64,000 nt of DNA from Streptosporangium becharense (GCF_014204985.1 NZ_JACHMP010000001.1:5332001-5396000); one strand, 5' to 3'; shown: positions 26,026-35,130, counted from the first letter of the stretch. Program-made: numbers and translations. Notes: generated by a model from the letters alone, not told the origin.

Positions 26026-29000
26026 GTGGCGGGTTCGGGGAACGGTCGGGCGACCGCTGATGCGCGGATCGCCGAGTGTCTGCGGGAGGGGTCGACCGAG
26101 CTCGGCCTTGGCGGGCTGGGCCTGGAGACGCTGCCCGACTCCATCGGCGACCTGACCCACCTCGAAAAGCTCGATCTGCGGGAAAATCGGCTGACGACTC
26201 TGCCGGAGTCGCTGGGAAACCTCACCGCTCTGGAGCGGCTCGATCTGCAGGACAACCGGCTGGTCGCCCTTCCGGAGTCGCTGGGCAACCTCGACCGCCT
26301 CGACACGCTCTACCTGCACGGCAACCGGTTGACCGCCCTGCCCGAGTCGCTGGGCGGCCTCAGGAGCCTGGCCTGGCTCTACCTGTACCGCAACCTGCTG
26401 ACCACCCTGCCCGACTCGGTGGGCGATCTCACCCGTCTTAAGAGACTCGAACTGTGGGACAACCGGCTGACCGCCCTGCCCGAATCGCTGGGCGGCCTCG
26501 GCAGCCTCCACAGGCTCGAACTCCATGACAACCGGTTGACGGCCCTGCCCGAGTCGCTGGGCGGCCTCACGAATCTCAGCACACTGCAACTGCGGAACAA
26601 CCGGCTGACCGTGCTGCCCGGGTCGCTGGGCGACCTCGCCCGCCTCGCAAAGCTCGACCTGCGGGACAACCAGATCACCGCCCTGCCCGAGTCGCTGGGC
26701 GGCCTCACCGCTCTCACCGACCTGGACCTGGGCGGAAACCGGCTCGCCGCCCTGCCGGAGTCGTTGGGCGGCCTCACCGCCCTCATCGACCTGAACTTGA
26801 ACGACAACCGGCTGACGGAGCTGCCCGAGTCGGTGGGGAACCTCGCCGCCCTGATCCGGCTGTATCTGGGTGGTAACCGGTTGACCACGCTACCCGGCTC
26901 GATGGGTCGCCTCACCGGCCTCGAAAAGCTCGATCTGCGGGACAACGAGATCACCGCCCTGCCGGAGTCGTTGGGCGGGCTTCCCCGGCTGACCTGGCTC
27001 AACGTGCAAGGCAACCGGCTGACCGCGTTGCCCGAGCGGCGCCGGGACCTGTCGCCCGCGCAGGCCGCGTTGCGTGCGCTGAGCACCTGGTTGCGGGAGC
27101 TGCACCGCGAAGCGGGCCGGCCGAGCCTGCACGACCTGGCGGTGCGGATCAACGAGCGCCTGGGGGAGGACGCGGTCGGTCCGGCCACGGTGCACACGGT
27201 GCTGCACTGCCGCATCCTGCCCAGCTGGCCGCAGGTGGAGCAGGTGGTGCGGGTGCTGGGCGGGCAGGCCGAGGCGGTGCGGCCGGTGTGGGAGGCCGCC
27301 TACGAGGTCTCCCCGGAGCGGGCGGTGGCAGAGGGCCTGTACCGGCCGGTGGGCGGCGACCCGGTCACCGGCCGCGGCGACCGTTCACGGGACCCGGCGC
27401 TGTGGTTGTGGGATCCGGCCATCGGCCGTTACGAGGTCCCCGACGGGCCGAGGGTGCCCGACGCCGGCGGCCACGAGTACTTTCCCGGCAGGCACATCCG
27501 CCATTGCGGCGCCGTCTACGCGATCGCCTACCACCCCGACGACCGCCTGCTGGCCACCGGGAACGACGAGGGGGAGGTGTGGCTGTGGGACCCGGTCACC
27601 GGCGAACCCGTCACCGCCGCGCTGACCGGACACGGCGGCTTCGTCACCGGGCTGGCCTTCCACCCGCACGGCCACCTGCTGGCCAGCGCCGACGGCTGGA
27701 CGATCCGGTTGTGGAACCCGGTCACCGGCGACCCGGCCGGTGCGGTTCCCGTCCTGTACGAGGGTGGTGTCCGGCGGATCGCCTTCGACCACGAGGGGCA
27801 CCTGCTGGCCGCGGCCTGCTCCGACGGCACCGTGCGGGTGTGGGACCCGGCCACCGGGGCCCTCGCCGCGGACCCGTTCGCCTGTCCCAGGAAAGAGGTG
27901 TGGGCGTTGGCCTTCCGCCCGGGCGGGCGGGTGCTGGTCACCGCCGGCGTCGACGGCACTGACGGCACCGCCACCGACGGCATCGAGGGCGATGGCGAAG
28001 ACGGCGCCGGCGAAGACGGTGACGGCACCGGCAGTGCCGGTGCGGTGGTGCGGCTGCACGACCTGGACACCGGCGAGTCCGTCACCCGTCCCTTGACCGG
28101 ACAGGCCGGAGAGATCGTCCTGGCGACCCTCAACCCTGACGCCACCTGGCTCGCCGCCGCCGTCAACGACCCGCTCCGGCCGCACCAGGTCCGCACGGTG
28201 CGGCTGTGGGACGTAGGCAGCGGTGAGCCCGTCGCCGACCCGTTCGAGTCTCCCTGCGAGGAGATCTGGGCGATGGCCTTCCATCCCGACGGCCGGCTGC
28301 TCGCCGTCGGCGGCAAGCACTGGCGGTACCTCAACTACCGGTTGCAGCTGTGGGACCCGGTCACCGGCTCCCACCAGGCCCTGTACTCGGGCCTGTACGA
28401 CCAGCCCGACCACGTCCGTACGGTGGCGTTCCATCCCGGCGGCCACGTCCTGGCCACGGGCAGTCACTTCGACACCGACGTGCAGCAGTGGACCCTCGTC
28501 GCCGCACCGGTCGGCGCGCCACTGGTCCACCATGGGGAGAGCGTCCGCGGACTGGCCTTCCACCCCGACGGCCACCTGCTCGCCGCCGTGATCGACAGCC
28601 GCACGGTGTGGCTCTGGGATCCGGCCACCGGCGCACCCGTCACCGTGCCCCCTGTCGGGCGTGCCGAGGCGGTGGCCTTCCACCCCGGCGGCCGAGTGCT
28701 CGCGACCGCCTACAGCGACGAGACCGGTGGAACGGTGCGGTTGTCGGACCTGGTCACCGGCGAGCCCATCGGAGCACCCCTCGCCGGCCACGTTCCCCAC
28801 GTCTCCGTACGGATCGCATTCCAGCCCGGCGGCCGGTTGCTCGCCACCACCGACCTCATCTGGGCTGATCACATCGACATCGTGTGGCTGTGGGACGTGG
28901 ACACCGGTGAGCTCGTCGACGGCCTCCCCATGAGCCGGGGGATCCGAAAGATCACCTTCCACCCCGGCGGCCGATGGCTGGCCGTCACCGAGGACGACGG

Positions 29001-29451
29001 CACGGTGCGGTTGTGGGACCCGTTCACCGGGGAACCCGCCTGCGTGCCCATCCGCACCGGCTACGAGCCGGGGAGCAGGCCCGGCACGGTGGTCTTCCAC
29101 CCCGACGGCCATCTGCTCGCCACCGCCACCGCCACCGTTACCGGCGACGCCGACGAGGTGCGGCTGTGGGACCCGTTCACCGGTGAACGGGTCGGCACCC
29201 TCGCCACCGACCGGCAGTGCGGCGGCGTCGAGGCGGCGGTCTTCCATCCCGGCGGCCGGTTGCTCGCCACCGGCCACGGTGACGGAACGATACGGTTCTG
29301 GGACCTGCCCACCGGCGAACCCGTCGGCGCTCCCCTCATCGGGCATCCCGGTGCCGTCACGTCGCTGGCCTTCCATCCCGCCGGGCATCTGCTGGCCGCC
29401 GCCGACGCCGCCGGGACGGCCCGGCTCTGGATCGAGACGCCGCACGGGTGA
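26026..29451 (+). CDS. LRR - HTH-like - WD40 fusion protein
   Basis: 1141 residues from a GTG at 26026 behind GAGGAGAGAG. Residues about 34-335 are thirteen near-perfect 23-residue LRRs (LPESLGGLTALTDLDLGGNR type). The centre (about 350-430) holds LRELHREAGRPSLHDLAVRI and VHTVLHCRILPSWPQVEQVV, like the HTH domain found in actinobacterial signalling proteins. Residues about 495-1141 carry fourteen WD-type units, each with a VRLWDPVTGEP-like core, enough for two seven-bladed propellers. An Asp/Gly/Glu-rich insert (DGIEGDGEDGAGEDGDGTGS) splits one blade. No NTPase or catalytic domain is present. It is probably a large scaffold or sensor, and it is related in its LRR style to the proteins at 1246 and 2576. 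Confidence 0.85.
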   Translation: MAGSGNGRATADARIAECLREGSTELGLGGLGLETLPDSIGDLTHLEKLDLRENRLTTLPESLGNLTALERLDLQDNRLVALPESLGNLDRLDTLYLHGNRLTALPESLGGLRSLAWLYLYRNLLTTLPDSVGDLTRLKRLELWDNRLTALPESLGGLGSLHRLELHDNRLTALPESLGGLTNLSTLQLRNNRLTVLPGSLGDLARLAKLDLRDNQITALPESLGGLTALTDLDLGGNRLAALPESLGGLTALIDLNLNDNRLTELPESVGNLAALIRLYLGGNRLTTLPGSMGRLTGLEKLDLRDNEITALPESLGGLPRLTWLNVQGNRLTALPERRRDLSPAQAALRALSTWLRELHREAGRPSLHDLAVRINERLGEDAVGPATVHTVLHCRILPSWPQVEQVVRVLGGQAEAVRPVWEAAYEVSPERAVAEGLYRPVGGDPVTGRGDRSRDPALWLWDPAIGRYEVPDGPRVPDAGGHEYFPGRHIRHCGAVYAIAYHPDDRLLATGNDEGEVWLWDPVTGEPVTAALTGHGGFVTGLAFHPHGHLLASADGWTIRLWNPVTGDPAGAVPVLYEGGVRRIAFDHEGHLLAAACSDGTVRVWDPATGALAADPFACPRKEVWALAFRPGGRVLVTAGVDGTDGTATDGIEGDGEDGAGEDGDGTGSAGAVVRLHDLDTGESVTRPLTGQAGEIVLATLNPDATWLAAAVNDPLRPHQVRTVRLWDVGSGEPVADPFESPCEEIWAMAFHPDGRLLAVGGKHWRYLNYRLQLWDPVTGSHQALYSGLYDQPDHVRTVAFHPGGHVLATGSHFDTDVQQWTLVAAPVGAPLVHHGESVRGLAFHPDGHLLAAVIDSRTVWLWDPATGAPVTVPPVGRAEAVAFHPGGRVLATAYSDETGGTVRLSDLVTGEPIGAPLAGHVPHVSVRIAFQPGGRLLATTDLIWADHIDIVWLWDVDTGELVDGLPMSRGIRKITFHPGGRWLAVTEDDGTVRLWDPFTGEPACVPIRTGYEPGSRPGTVVFHPDGHLLATATATVTGDADEVRLWDPFTGERVGTLATDRQCGGVEAAVFHPGGRLLATGHGDGTIRFWDLPTGEPVGAPLIGHPGAVTSLAFHPAGHLLAAADAAGTARLWIETPHG

Positions 29452-29502
29452 CCTGCCCCGGTCGGCCCGCGCTGCGGAGCCCGTCTCACCCCTGGGGCCG
29501 TC

Positions 29503-30663
29503 TCACCCGAACGGGTGCGTGCCGGCCGGCGACGGCGTCCAGTCGCCGAGGTGGGTCCGGACGGTTCGCTCGGCGGCCTGCTCGGCGGTCAGCTGGGGCC
29601 TGTTCTCGGGGACGGGGATCGCGGCTCCCGGACCGGAGTTGCGGTACTCGCCGAACCTGGCCTCCTGCCAGGGGTAGCCGGAGCTCATGTTCACGTACGG
29701 CGCGGCGGTGTCGATCGCGGGGCCGATCCGGGTCTCGCGTACGGTCAGCATCGGGACGGCGGTGGGGTCGCTGCTCGGTCGCCAGGGGCGGGCGAGGCCG
29801 TAGGAGCCGTCGGGGACGTCACCGGTGACGCGGCACCTGCTCGCCAGGTAGCCGTGCGGGTTGGCGCCGGCGGTGCTCGGCGCGAACACGTACCCGTAGG
29901 GCCTGAACGTCACGTCCCGGGGCAGCGCGCGCAGTTCGCACCGGTCGAAGACGGCGGTGGCGCGGCCGAAGACGAAGTCGACGTCGCCCTCGATGTGGCA
30001 GTCGCGGTAGTACTGCCGGGCGAACGAGGTGAGAGCGCGGGTGTCGGCGTACAGCGTGTCCTGGTGGCCCAGGAAGCGGCAGGACCAGAAGGCGGAGCGG
30101 TCACCCATGATCTTCGCGGCGACGGCCTGCGTCCCGGTGATCTCCGGGTGGTCGGCGCGCAGCCAGTCGTTGGCGAAGGTCACGTGGGAGGCGGTGAAGC
30201 CGTCGGCCTGGACCGTGGTGGTGGCGCTGCCGCTGGTGCCGTACGTGCCGCCGCCGGGCTTGGGCGTCCCGGCGGCGTTGTCGAAGACGATGACGACGTC
30301 GCGGGCGTCCCGGGTGGCGCCGACGAAGGTCAGGCCGGTCTTGGCCTGGGGCACCAGGACCGTCTCGCGGTAGGTCCCGGCCGCGATCACCAGGGTCCAG
30401 CCCTGCTCCGGGGCGTCCGGCGTCGCGGTGACGGCCGCCTGGACGGTGGTGTGGTCGCCCCGGCCCTGGGCGTCGACGTACAGGGTGCGCTCGTTCAGCC
30501 TGCGGAGCGGTGACCCGTACCGCCCGAAGGGACGCCGGTGGGCGGTCCCGGCCGCCGCTCCGGCCGCCGCTCCGGTGGCCGGGACGAGCGCGAGGCCGAG
30601 GGCCGTGGTCGCGGCTCCGGCCAGCACCTGACGCCGGCCGAACAACGGGCTCTGGGGCGACAT
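29503..30663 (-). CDS. Pectinesterase, exported (Tat signal)
   Basis: 386 residues from the ATG at 30663, with GGGAG 7 nt upstream. The N-terminus has a twin-arginine signal (FGRRQVLAG, then an Ala-rich hydrophobic stretch). The rest is a right-handed beta-helix carbohydrate esterase family 8 enzyme. It has the family motifs GHQDTLY and DVDFVFG (catalytic aspartates) and LARPW (active-site arginine). It demethylesterifies pectin outside the cell, a trait of plant-litter or soil actinomycetes. It is monocistronic with its own good promoter and faces the LRR-WD40 gene tail to tail with a 51-nt gap. Confidence 0.9.
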   Translation of the reverse strand: MSPQSPLFGRRQVLAGAATTALGLALVPATGAAAGAAAGTAHRRPFGRYGSPLRRLNERTLYVDAQGRGDHTTVQAAVTATPDAPEQGWTLVIAAGTYRETVLVPQAKTGLTFVGATRDARDVVIVFDNAAGTPKPGGGTYGTSGSATTTVQADGFTASHVTFANDWLRADHPEITGTQAVAAKIMGDRSAFWSCRFLGHQDTLYADTRALTSFARQYYRDCHIEGDVDFVFGRATAVFDRCELRALPRDVTFRPYGYVFAPSTAGANPHGYLASRCRVTGDVPDGSYGLARPWRPSSDPTAVPMLTVRETRIGPAIDTAAPYVNMSSGYPWQEARFGEYRNSGPGAAIPVPENRPQLTAEQAAERTVRTHLGDWTPSPAGTHPFG

Positions 30664-30678
30664 GGTCACACTCCCGTG

Positions 30679-30705
30679 TCACATATGCGGAAAGGTTTCA
30701 CATAT
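30679..30705 (-). promoter_or_regulatory. Direct repeat in the pectinesterase leader, candidate operator
   Basis: TCACATAT occurs at 30679-30686 and 30698-30705, 19 bp apart, between the promoter and ribosome site of the pectinesterase gene. The spacing of about two helical turns suits a dimeric repressor or activator. Confidence 0.35.
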
Positions 30706-30717
30706 AAGAACACCTGG

Positions 30718-30746
30718 AAGTTAGATAAACCTGGCGGTGGTGTCAA
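30718..30746 (-). promoter_or_regulatory. Promoter of the pectinesterase gene
   Basis: On the minus strand a consensus TTGACA (30741-30746) is followed 17 nt later by TAACTT (30718-30723), about 55 nt before the start codon. This is one of the best housekeeping-type promoters in the window. The remainder of 30747-31148 shows no gene. Confidence 0.6.
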
Positions 30747-31148
30747 CAGTGGGAATCCGCCACCCGGTAGGTAACCGGAAACCGGAGTGACGCGGCGGAA
30801 CCTGAAACCAGGAAGATGTGGTGGACCGGGGCCGGATTCGGGGCGATGGGTCCGGCTTCCCGCCCGGAAAATCCCTCGCTCCGTGATACCGCTTTACAGG
30901 CGGGCCGAAAAGGGTGAGGTCTGATGACCGCGTATCCCGTGCGAGGCGATCGGGTCTACCTTTTCGGGACGCTCCGGCGGTTTTTGTGAACTCTTTAATA
31001 TGGCGCTGCTCGGACCGTATCAGGTGTTTCTCGTATTTCGGAATGTCGAGGGTTGTTCGGCGGAGGCGCCGATGATTAACCTGTCGCAGGGGCCGGGGGG
31101 CCGCCTCTTGATCTGTTTCTGTACGGCGAGCCATACGGGGAGATCTTC

Positions 31149-31394
31149 GTGGCCGACCTCGATCGCGAAGCGATGCGAGCGGTGGTGGAACGGATCCAAC
31201 GGCTGTCGGACGAACACTGGTGGGCACTCGACCACTCCTGCCGCCTGATGGCGGACAACGCGTGGATGGGGCCCACGGGAAGCAAGTTCGGCACCGACGT
31301 CCAGGCCGACCAGCGCGAGCTGCGCGACCAGCTCGCCCGGGCGGTGCACAGCGCTCAGCGGAAGCTGGCGTCACTGCCGGACAAGACGACATGA
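31149..31394 (+). CDS. WXG-like small helical protein
   Basis: 81 residues from a GTG at 31149 with GGGGAG 6 nt upstream. Two helices flank the turn NAWMGPTGSKFG, the WXG-type signature shared with proteins at 16550 and 11943. Its stop overlaps the next start by ATGA at 31391-31394. It is the first gene of a coupled three-gene operon with the large protein and a lipoprotein. Such proteins typically pair with a larger substrate for type VII secretion (family knowledge). Confidence 0.7.
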   Translation: MADLDREAMRAVVERIQRLSDEHWWALDHSCRLMADNAWMGPTGSKFGTDVQADQRELRDQLARAVHSAQRKLASLPDKTT

Positions 31395-33610
31395 CCGGCT
31401 CAGGCTTCAGCGGGGTCAAGCAACCCGAGTTCGACACGATGACCGGCAAGCACACCCAGGCGGCTGGGCAACTGGAACGGCTGGCGCAGACCCTGTACGC
31501 GGAACTCCAGCGCGCCGGGCTGGACACCGCGCCGGCGCTGCGTATCCGCGAGCTGGCCGGCCGGGTCGGCAAGCAGGCCGAGGACCTGCGGCGCCGGCAG
31601 ACGCTGATCCGCGAGATGGAGCAGCAGAAGGTCAGCTTCGGGACCTCCCGCCCCGAAGGCTCCTTCCTGGAGATGCCCGACGGGCTCGACGCGGCGCAGG
31701 GGCTGCTGGACGGAACGGTGGCGTCCAACGCGGCGCTGCTGGCCGCGGGCGGCGACGCCAAGGCACTCGCCCAGTTGCAGAAGTACGCGAAACGGGCCGG
31801 TGACCCGGAGTTCGTCAAGGCGTTCCTGCGGAAGCTGGGGGCCAAGGGCATCACCGAACTCCCCGGCTCGCTCGCGGCGCAACTGCGCGACCGCCTCAAC
31901 CACGGCGACTCGGCGAGCGTGGACCGCCTCTCCGCGCAGGGCAAGGACGCCCTGCGCCTGCTGAGCGCGGCGCTCGCCCGGGGGACGGACCCGAAGAACA
32001 AGGCGTACATGGGCGACGACTTCCTCAAGAAACTCGCGGCGCAGGGCAGGGCACAGCACACCTTCGGTGACACGAAGTACGGGGGATACCAGGCTCAGGC
32101 GCTCATCTGGCGGGCACACGAGGGGAAACCGCCGTTCTCCGCACGGTTCATGGAGGTGGTCGGCAGCGACGTGGTCGCCTACGAGCACGAGCAGTACAAG
32201 AACCGGTGGGCGGCGAGCAAGGACGTGCTCGGTGAGGTGATCGGCGGTGGCCGCCAGGTCCCGCTGTTCGACCTGGGTGCGGCGCTGGGCCTGGGCACCC
32301 TACTGCACACCGGGCAGAAGACGTGGAGAGACGCGACCAAGAAGGTCAGGCCGGCGGTACTGGAAGATCTGCTCCACATAGCGTCGACCAGCAAGGAGTC
32401 GTCCCAGGCCCTGCTGAGCCGGACCCCGCCCGGCTGGAAGCACTCCGTGCTCACCCACCTGCTGACGACGCGGCTGCGTGCCTTCCGCTACACCGGCTCC
32501 TACGGGACGTTCGTCAACGTGCTGCTGAACACCACGACGGACCAGGACGCCACCTCCAAGAAGCTGGCCGCCGAGATGATCAAAACCCTGGGCGGGGAGA
32601 TCCGCAAGTCCTTCGGCAAGGCGGACACCGGCAACCTGGCGATCACCAACAGGGGTGAACTCGACCGGCACGACTTCCTGCGCTACCCGCTCGCCCGTGC
32701 CATGGCGGCCAACATCGACCAGTTCTCCGAACTCCTCATCCACCACGGCACCTTCGACAAGGCCGACGCCACCGACCTGTCCTATGCGCTGGCCCTGGCC
32801 GCCCGGGACGACAAGGGCTTCGAGGCGTTGGTCCGGGCCCAGACCGAGCACATGAAGGCGGCACTCGCCACCGTGCCCCCGCTCGGCCTGAAGAAGTCGA
32901 ACCTCAAGGAACTCGGCTTCACCGAGGCCGACCTGAAGAAGTTCGACTTCGACGACGACGGCAAGGTCGGCAAGGACGACGTCAGGCAGTTCCTCGTCGA
33001 CAGGATCGTCTCCGAGGCCCGTCCCTTCTCACACATCGTGGAGATCCGCCGCCAGGCGTTGATCGCCGAGGGACTGGACGACAAGAAGGCGTCCGAGGCA
33101 CTGCGCACCATGGTGCGCGACGCGGTCGGGGTGCTCCCGGTTCCCGGCTCCCGGTGGGTCGGCGCGCAGGCCGAAGGCGCTCTCAGCAAGCTGATGACCA
33201 ACGTGTACGAGAAGACCTGGGGGATCGCCTACGACGAAGGCGCCAAGCAGGCCGCACGACTGGCGGCGGAGGGCACGCCGAAGCTGGACGAGTCATACCG
33301 GACGCTGGCGAACGACCGGATCGGGGTGGAGAGACTGGCGGAACAGATGATCGCCACGGCAATGCTGGAGAAGGGGATGCTGGATGACGTCGAACTCGAA
33401 GGTCAATCTTTCTTCGTTGGAGCCCCGCCGAAGATCAAGTCTTTCACTGAGATGAGTCCAGGTGACTATAAAGAATTCCTTGAGTGGGTTAATGAGAACA
33501 GTGGAAGTGCCGACCTGCTTGAGCGATTTAGGGGGACATTCCGTATAACCAGCGAGGTGGATGACTATCTCAGCCTTCAGATCCCATCCTCCAAGGGAGA
33601 CGGTAAGTGA
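31391..33610 (+). CDS. Large secreted-type protein with EF-hand-like loop
   Basis: 739 residues from the ATG at 31391 overlapping the previous stop. The N-terminal about 90 residues are helical (MTGKHTQAAGQLERLAQTLY), as in WXG/LXG-type substrates. A long helical middle follows. An EF-hand or dockerin-like calcium loop, FDFDDDGKVGKDDVRQFL, lies near residues 517-534. The last about 70 codons (from about 33395) are much less GC-rich than the rest. The stop overlaps the lipoprotein start by GTGA. It parallels the gene at 17371-19419. The composition break at the C-terminus is as in polymorphic toxins with exchanged tips, but no toxin fold is recognised. Confidence 0.7.
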   Translation: MTGSGFSGVKQPEFDTMTGKHTQAAGQLERLAQTLYAELQRAGLDTAPALRIRELAGRVGKQAEDLRRRQTLIREMEQQKVSFGTSRPEGSFLEMPDGLDAAQGLLDGTVASNAALLAAGGDAKALAQLQKYAKRAGDPEFVKAFLRKLGAKGITELPGSLAAQLRDRLNHGDSASVDRLSAQGKDALRLLSAALARGTDPKNKAYMGDDFLKKLAAQGRAQHTFGDTKYGGYQAQALIWRAHEGKPPFSARFMEVVGSDVVAYEHEQYKNRWAASKDVLGEVIGGGRQVPLFDLGAALGLGTLLHTGQKTWRDATKKVRPAVLEDLLHIASTSKESSQALLSRTPPGWKHSVLTHLLTTRLRAFRYTGSYGTFVNVLLNTTTDQDATSKKLAAEMIKTLGGEIRKSFGKADTGNLAITNRGELDRHDFLRYPLARAMAANIDQFSELLIHHGTFDKADATDLSYALALAARDDKGFEALVRAQTEHMKAALATVPPLGLKKSNLKELGFTEADLKKFDFDDDGKVGKDDVRQFLVDRIVSEARPFSHIVEIRRQALIAEGLDDKKASEALRTMVRDAVGVLPVPGSRWVGAQAEGALSKLMTNVYEKTWGIAYDEGAKQAARLAAEGTPKLDESYRTLANDRIGVERLAEQMIATAMLEKGMLDDVELEGQSFFVGAPPKIKSFTEMSPGDYKEFLEWVNENSGSADLLERFRGTFRITSEVDDYLSLQIPSSKGDGK

Positions 33611-34194
33611 AGCTTCTCCGGCGAGGTGGCGTACTGGCTGCTGTCATGCTTCTCATCTCGGCTTGTACGCCAGATGAGGCGATCGTTTCCACGCCTGCTC
33701 CTGTCATCCCGGTTGTCGATTCGGCCCCCTATCTTTGCGGGCTTGTTCCCGAACAGGGGCTTCGCTTGGTCAGTGGTGTAAAGACGTTACTGAACGAGGA
33801 GAGCACCGGTAGTAAGGAGACCGGTAGTTGTTGGACACAGGATGCTCTACCTGACTCGTTACGAGTGGCGTGGACACAGGAAACCGCCAAGACGAAGCGC
33901 GACCATATCGACTTCCTCATGGATGACAGGCGTGCCGTTTTCACGCGGTATGGGGCGACGAAGCTGCCTGGGGACCTCGGCGAGGGTTACGCGGCGTATT
34001 TCCCGATTGTTCAGGCCGAAGACCAACATTACCGGGTGGTCGCGGGGTTCTCCTGTGGCGGCAAAAAGCGGATCCTCGACCTCTACCTCGCCCAGATCGC
34101 CAAGGGCCGGGACGGGATCAGGGACATGATCGAGCTGATGCGGATCGCGCAGAAGCGCTACGGCCGGCTCCACAAGTGCACGCCCGGTGAGTAG
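33607..34194 (+). CDS. Predicted lipoprotein of the third WXG locus
   Basis: 195 residues from a GTG at 33607 overlapping the previous stop. The signal MKLLRRGGVLAAVMLLISAC gives a lipobox Cys at residue 20. The mature domain starts PYLCGLVPEQGLRLVSG, reminiscent of DUF3558-type actinobacterial lipoproteins, and contains conserved-looking cysteines (GSCW, FSCGGK, LHKCTPGE). The first half is AT-richer than the second. A damaged copy of its C-terminal coding sequence survives at 50824-50913. It is tightly coupled to the large protein, so an immunity or surface-assembly role is possible (inference). Confidence 0.75.
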   Translation: MKLLRRGGVLAAVMLLISACTPDEAIVSTPAPVIPVVDSAPYLCGLVPEQGLRLVSGVKTLLNEESTGSKETGSCWTQDALPDSLRVAWTQETAKTKRDHIDFLMDDRRAVFTRYGATKLPGDLGEGYAAYFPIVQAEDQHYRVVAGFSCGGKKRILDLYLAQIAKGRDGIRDMIELMRIAQKRYGRLHKCTPGE

Positions 34195-34380
34195 CTCGAG
34201 AGCCTTGACACCCTCGATCCGGAACGCGAACGAAGCGGCCGGGTATCTGTGATCGCGCTCCGTGTGATGCGAACGCGGGATCGCCTGCCGAGGGGAGGGG
34301 TTCGCCCTGCGCGGGCGTCGGGAACCTCGTCAGGTGATCCGGCGTGACCTGACAGGGGTCAGATGACGCACTCGACCGCT

Positions 34381-34788
34381 TCACGGCTTCGCCAGTTGGA
34401 ACCAGACCACGCGGCCGGACAAGGTCTCGTACCAGCCCCAGGCGGTGGCCACCTCCTGGACCAGCCACAGCCCGCGACCGCCGCCGCTGTCGGGGCTCAC
34501 ATCCGGGCGGGCGTGAGGACGACGTTCGGTCGATCCGCCGTCGATCACGTCGACGTGGAGCGTTCCGAGATGGTCGGCGACGGCCACGATCACTCTCCCG
34601 CCGGGGGTGCGGCCGGAGTCGGAGTGGCGTACGGCGTTGGTGAAGAGTTCGCTGACGAGCAGCAGCGCGTCGTCGGCGCGGGCGTGGTCGACGCCCTTGA
34701 GCAGGTCGCGGACATAGCGCCGGGCACGGGGGACGGCCGCGACCTCGGCGGGCAGGTCGACCTGTCCCAGTAATCCCAGCGCTCTCAC
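34381..34788 (-). CDS. HATPase_c (anti-sigma/RsbW-like) protein
   Basis: 135 residues using the GTG at 34788, which has GGAGG 7 nt upstream and overlaps the stop of the gene at 34785-35063 by GTGA. An upstream in-frame start at 34842 lacks these features. GHKL motifs: N-box ELFTNAVRHS, G1 VIDGGS and G2 GGRGLWLV. Such small ATPases act as anti-sigma or regulatory kinases and accompany HTH/DUF397 pairs; this one is divergent from the pair at 35281-36477. It parallels the ATPase at 16061. Confidence 0.85.
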   Translation of the reverse strand: MRALGLLGQVDLPAEVAAVPRARRYVRDLLKGVDHARADDALLLVSELFTNAVRHSDSGRTPGGRVIVAVADHLGTLHVDVIDGGSTERRPHARPDVSPDSGGGRGLWLVQEVATAWGWYETLSGRVVWFQLAKP

Positions 34789-35063
34789 CGCGCCGCCTCC
34801 AGGATCCGCTCGGCCGCCACCCGCATCTTGGTACGGCCCCATTGATCACGATTCGGCTGGGCACAGTACCGGGGCCAGGTGAACACCGAGGTACGGCCCC
34901 GCTGCGCGGTCGTAGCCCTGGGCCGGCCCGGTGACAGGAAGATCTGCACGCTCGGTGGCTCGTCGGACGGGAACCGGACCACGGAGTCGAACCCGAGAGC
35001 ACTCAACTCCCAGGCCAGCTCCACCAACCGTCCATCCCACCCTTCGAGATCACGTGTCTTCAT
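34785..35063 (-). CDS. Hypothetical protein co-translated with the HATPase
   Basis: 92 residues starting at the ATG at 35063 (MKTRDLEGWDGRLVELAWEL). The sequence includes FDSVVRFPSDEPPSVQIF and ends in a basic tail (GRTKMRVAAERILEAAR). No domain is recognised. Its stop overlaps the ATPase start (GTGA), so it is the first gene of a two-gene operon. It may be a small regulatory partner of the ATPase/HTH module. Confidence 0.65.
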   Translation of the reverse strand: MKTRDLEGWDGRLVELAWELSALGFDSVVRFPSDEPPSVQIFLSPGRPRATTAQRGRTSVFTWPRYCAQPNRDQWGRTKMRVAAERILEAAR

Positions 35064-35130
35064 CCGCTCGCCTACCCTTCCGCCTGTGGTGTTTGGTCAC
35101 GCATCGTCCTGATTTGCGTGCCGCTACGAC

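Noticed and set aside
23305-26589. 1094-codon minus-strand open frame opposite DUF4132
   Set aside because: It spans two oppositely coded real genes and an intergenic gap and is very rich in Gln/Gly/Val. No motif supports it.
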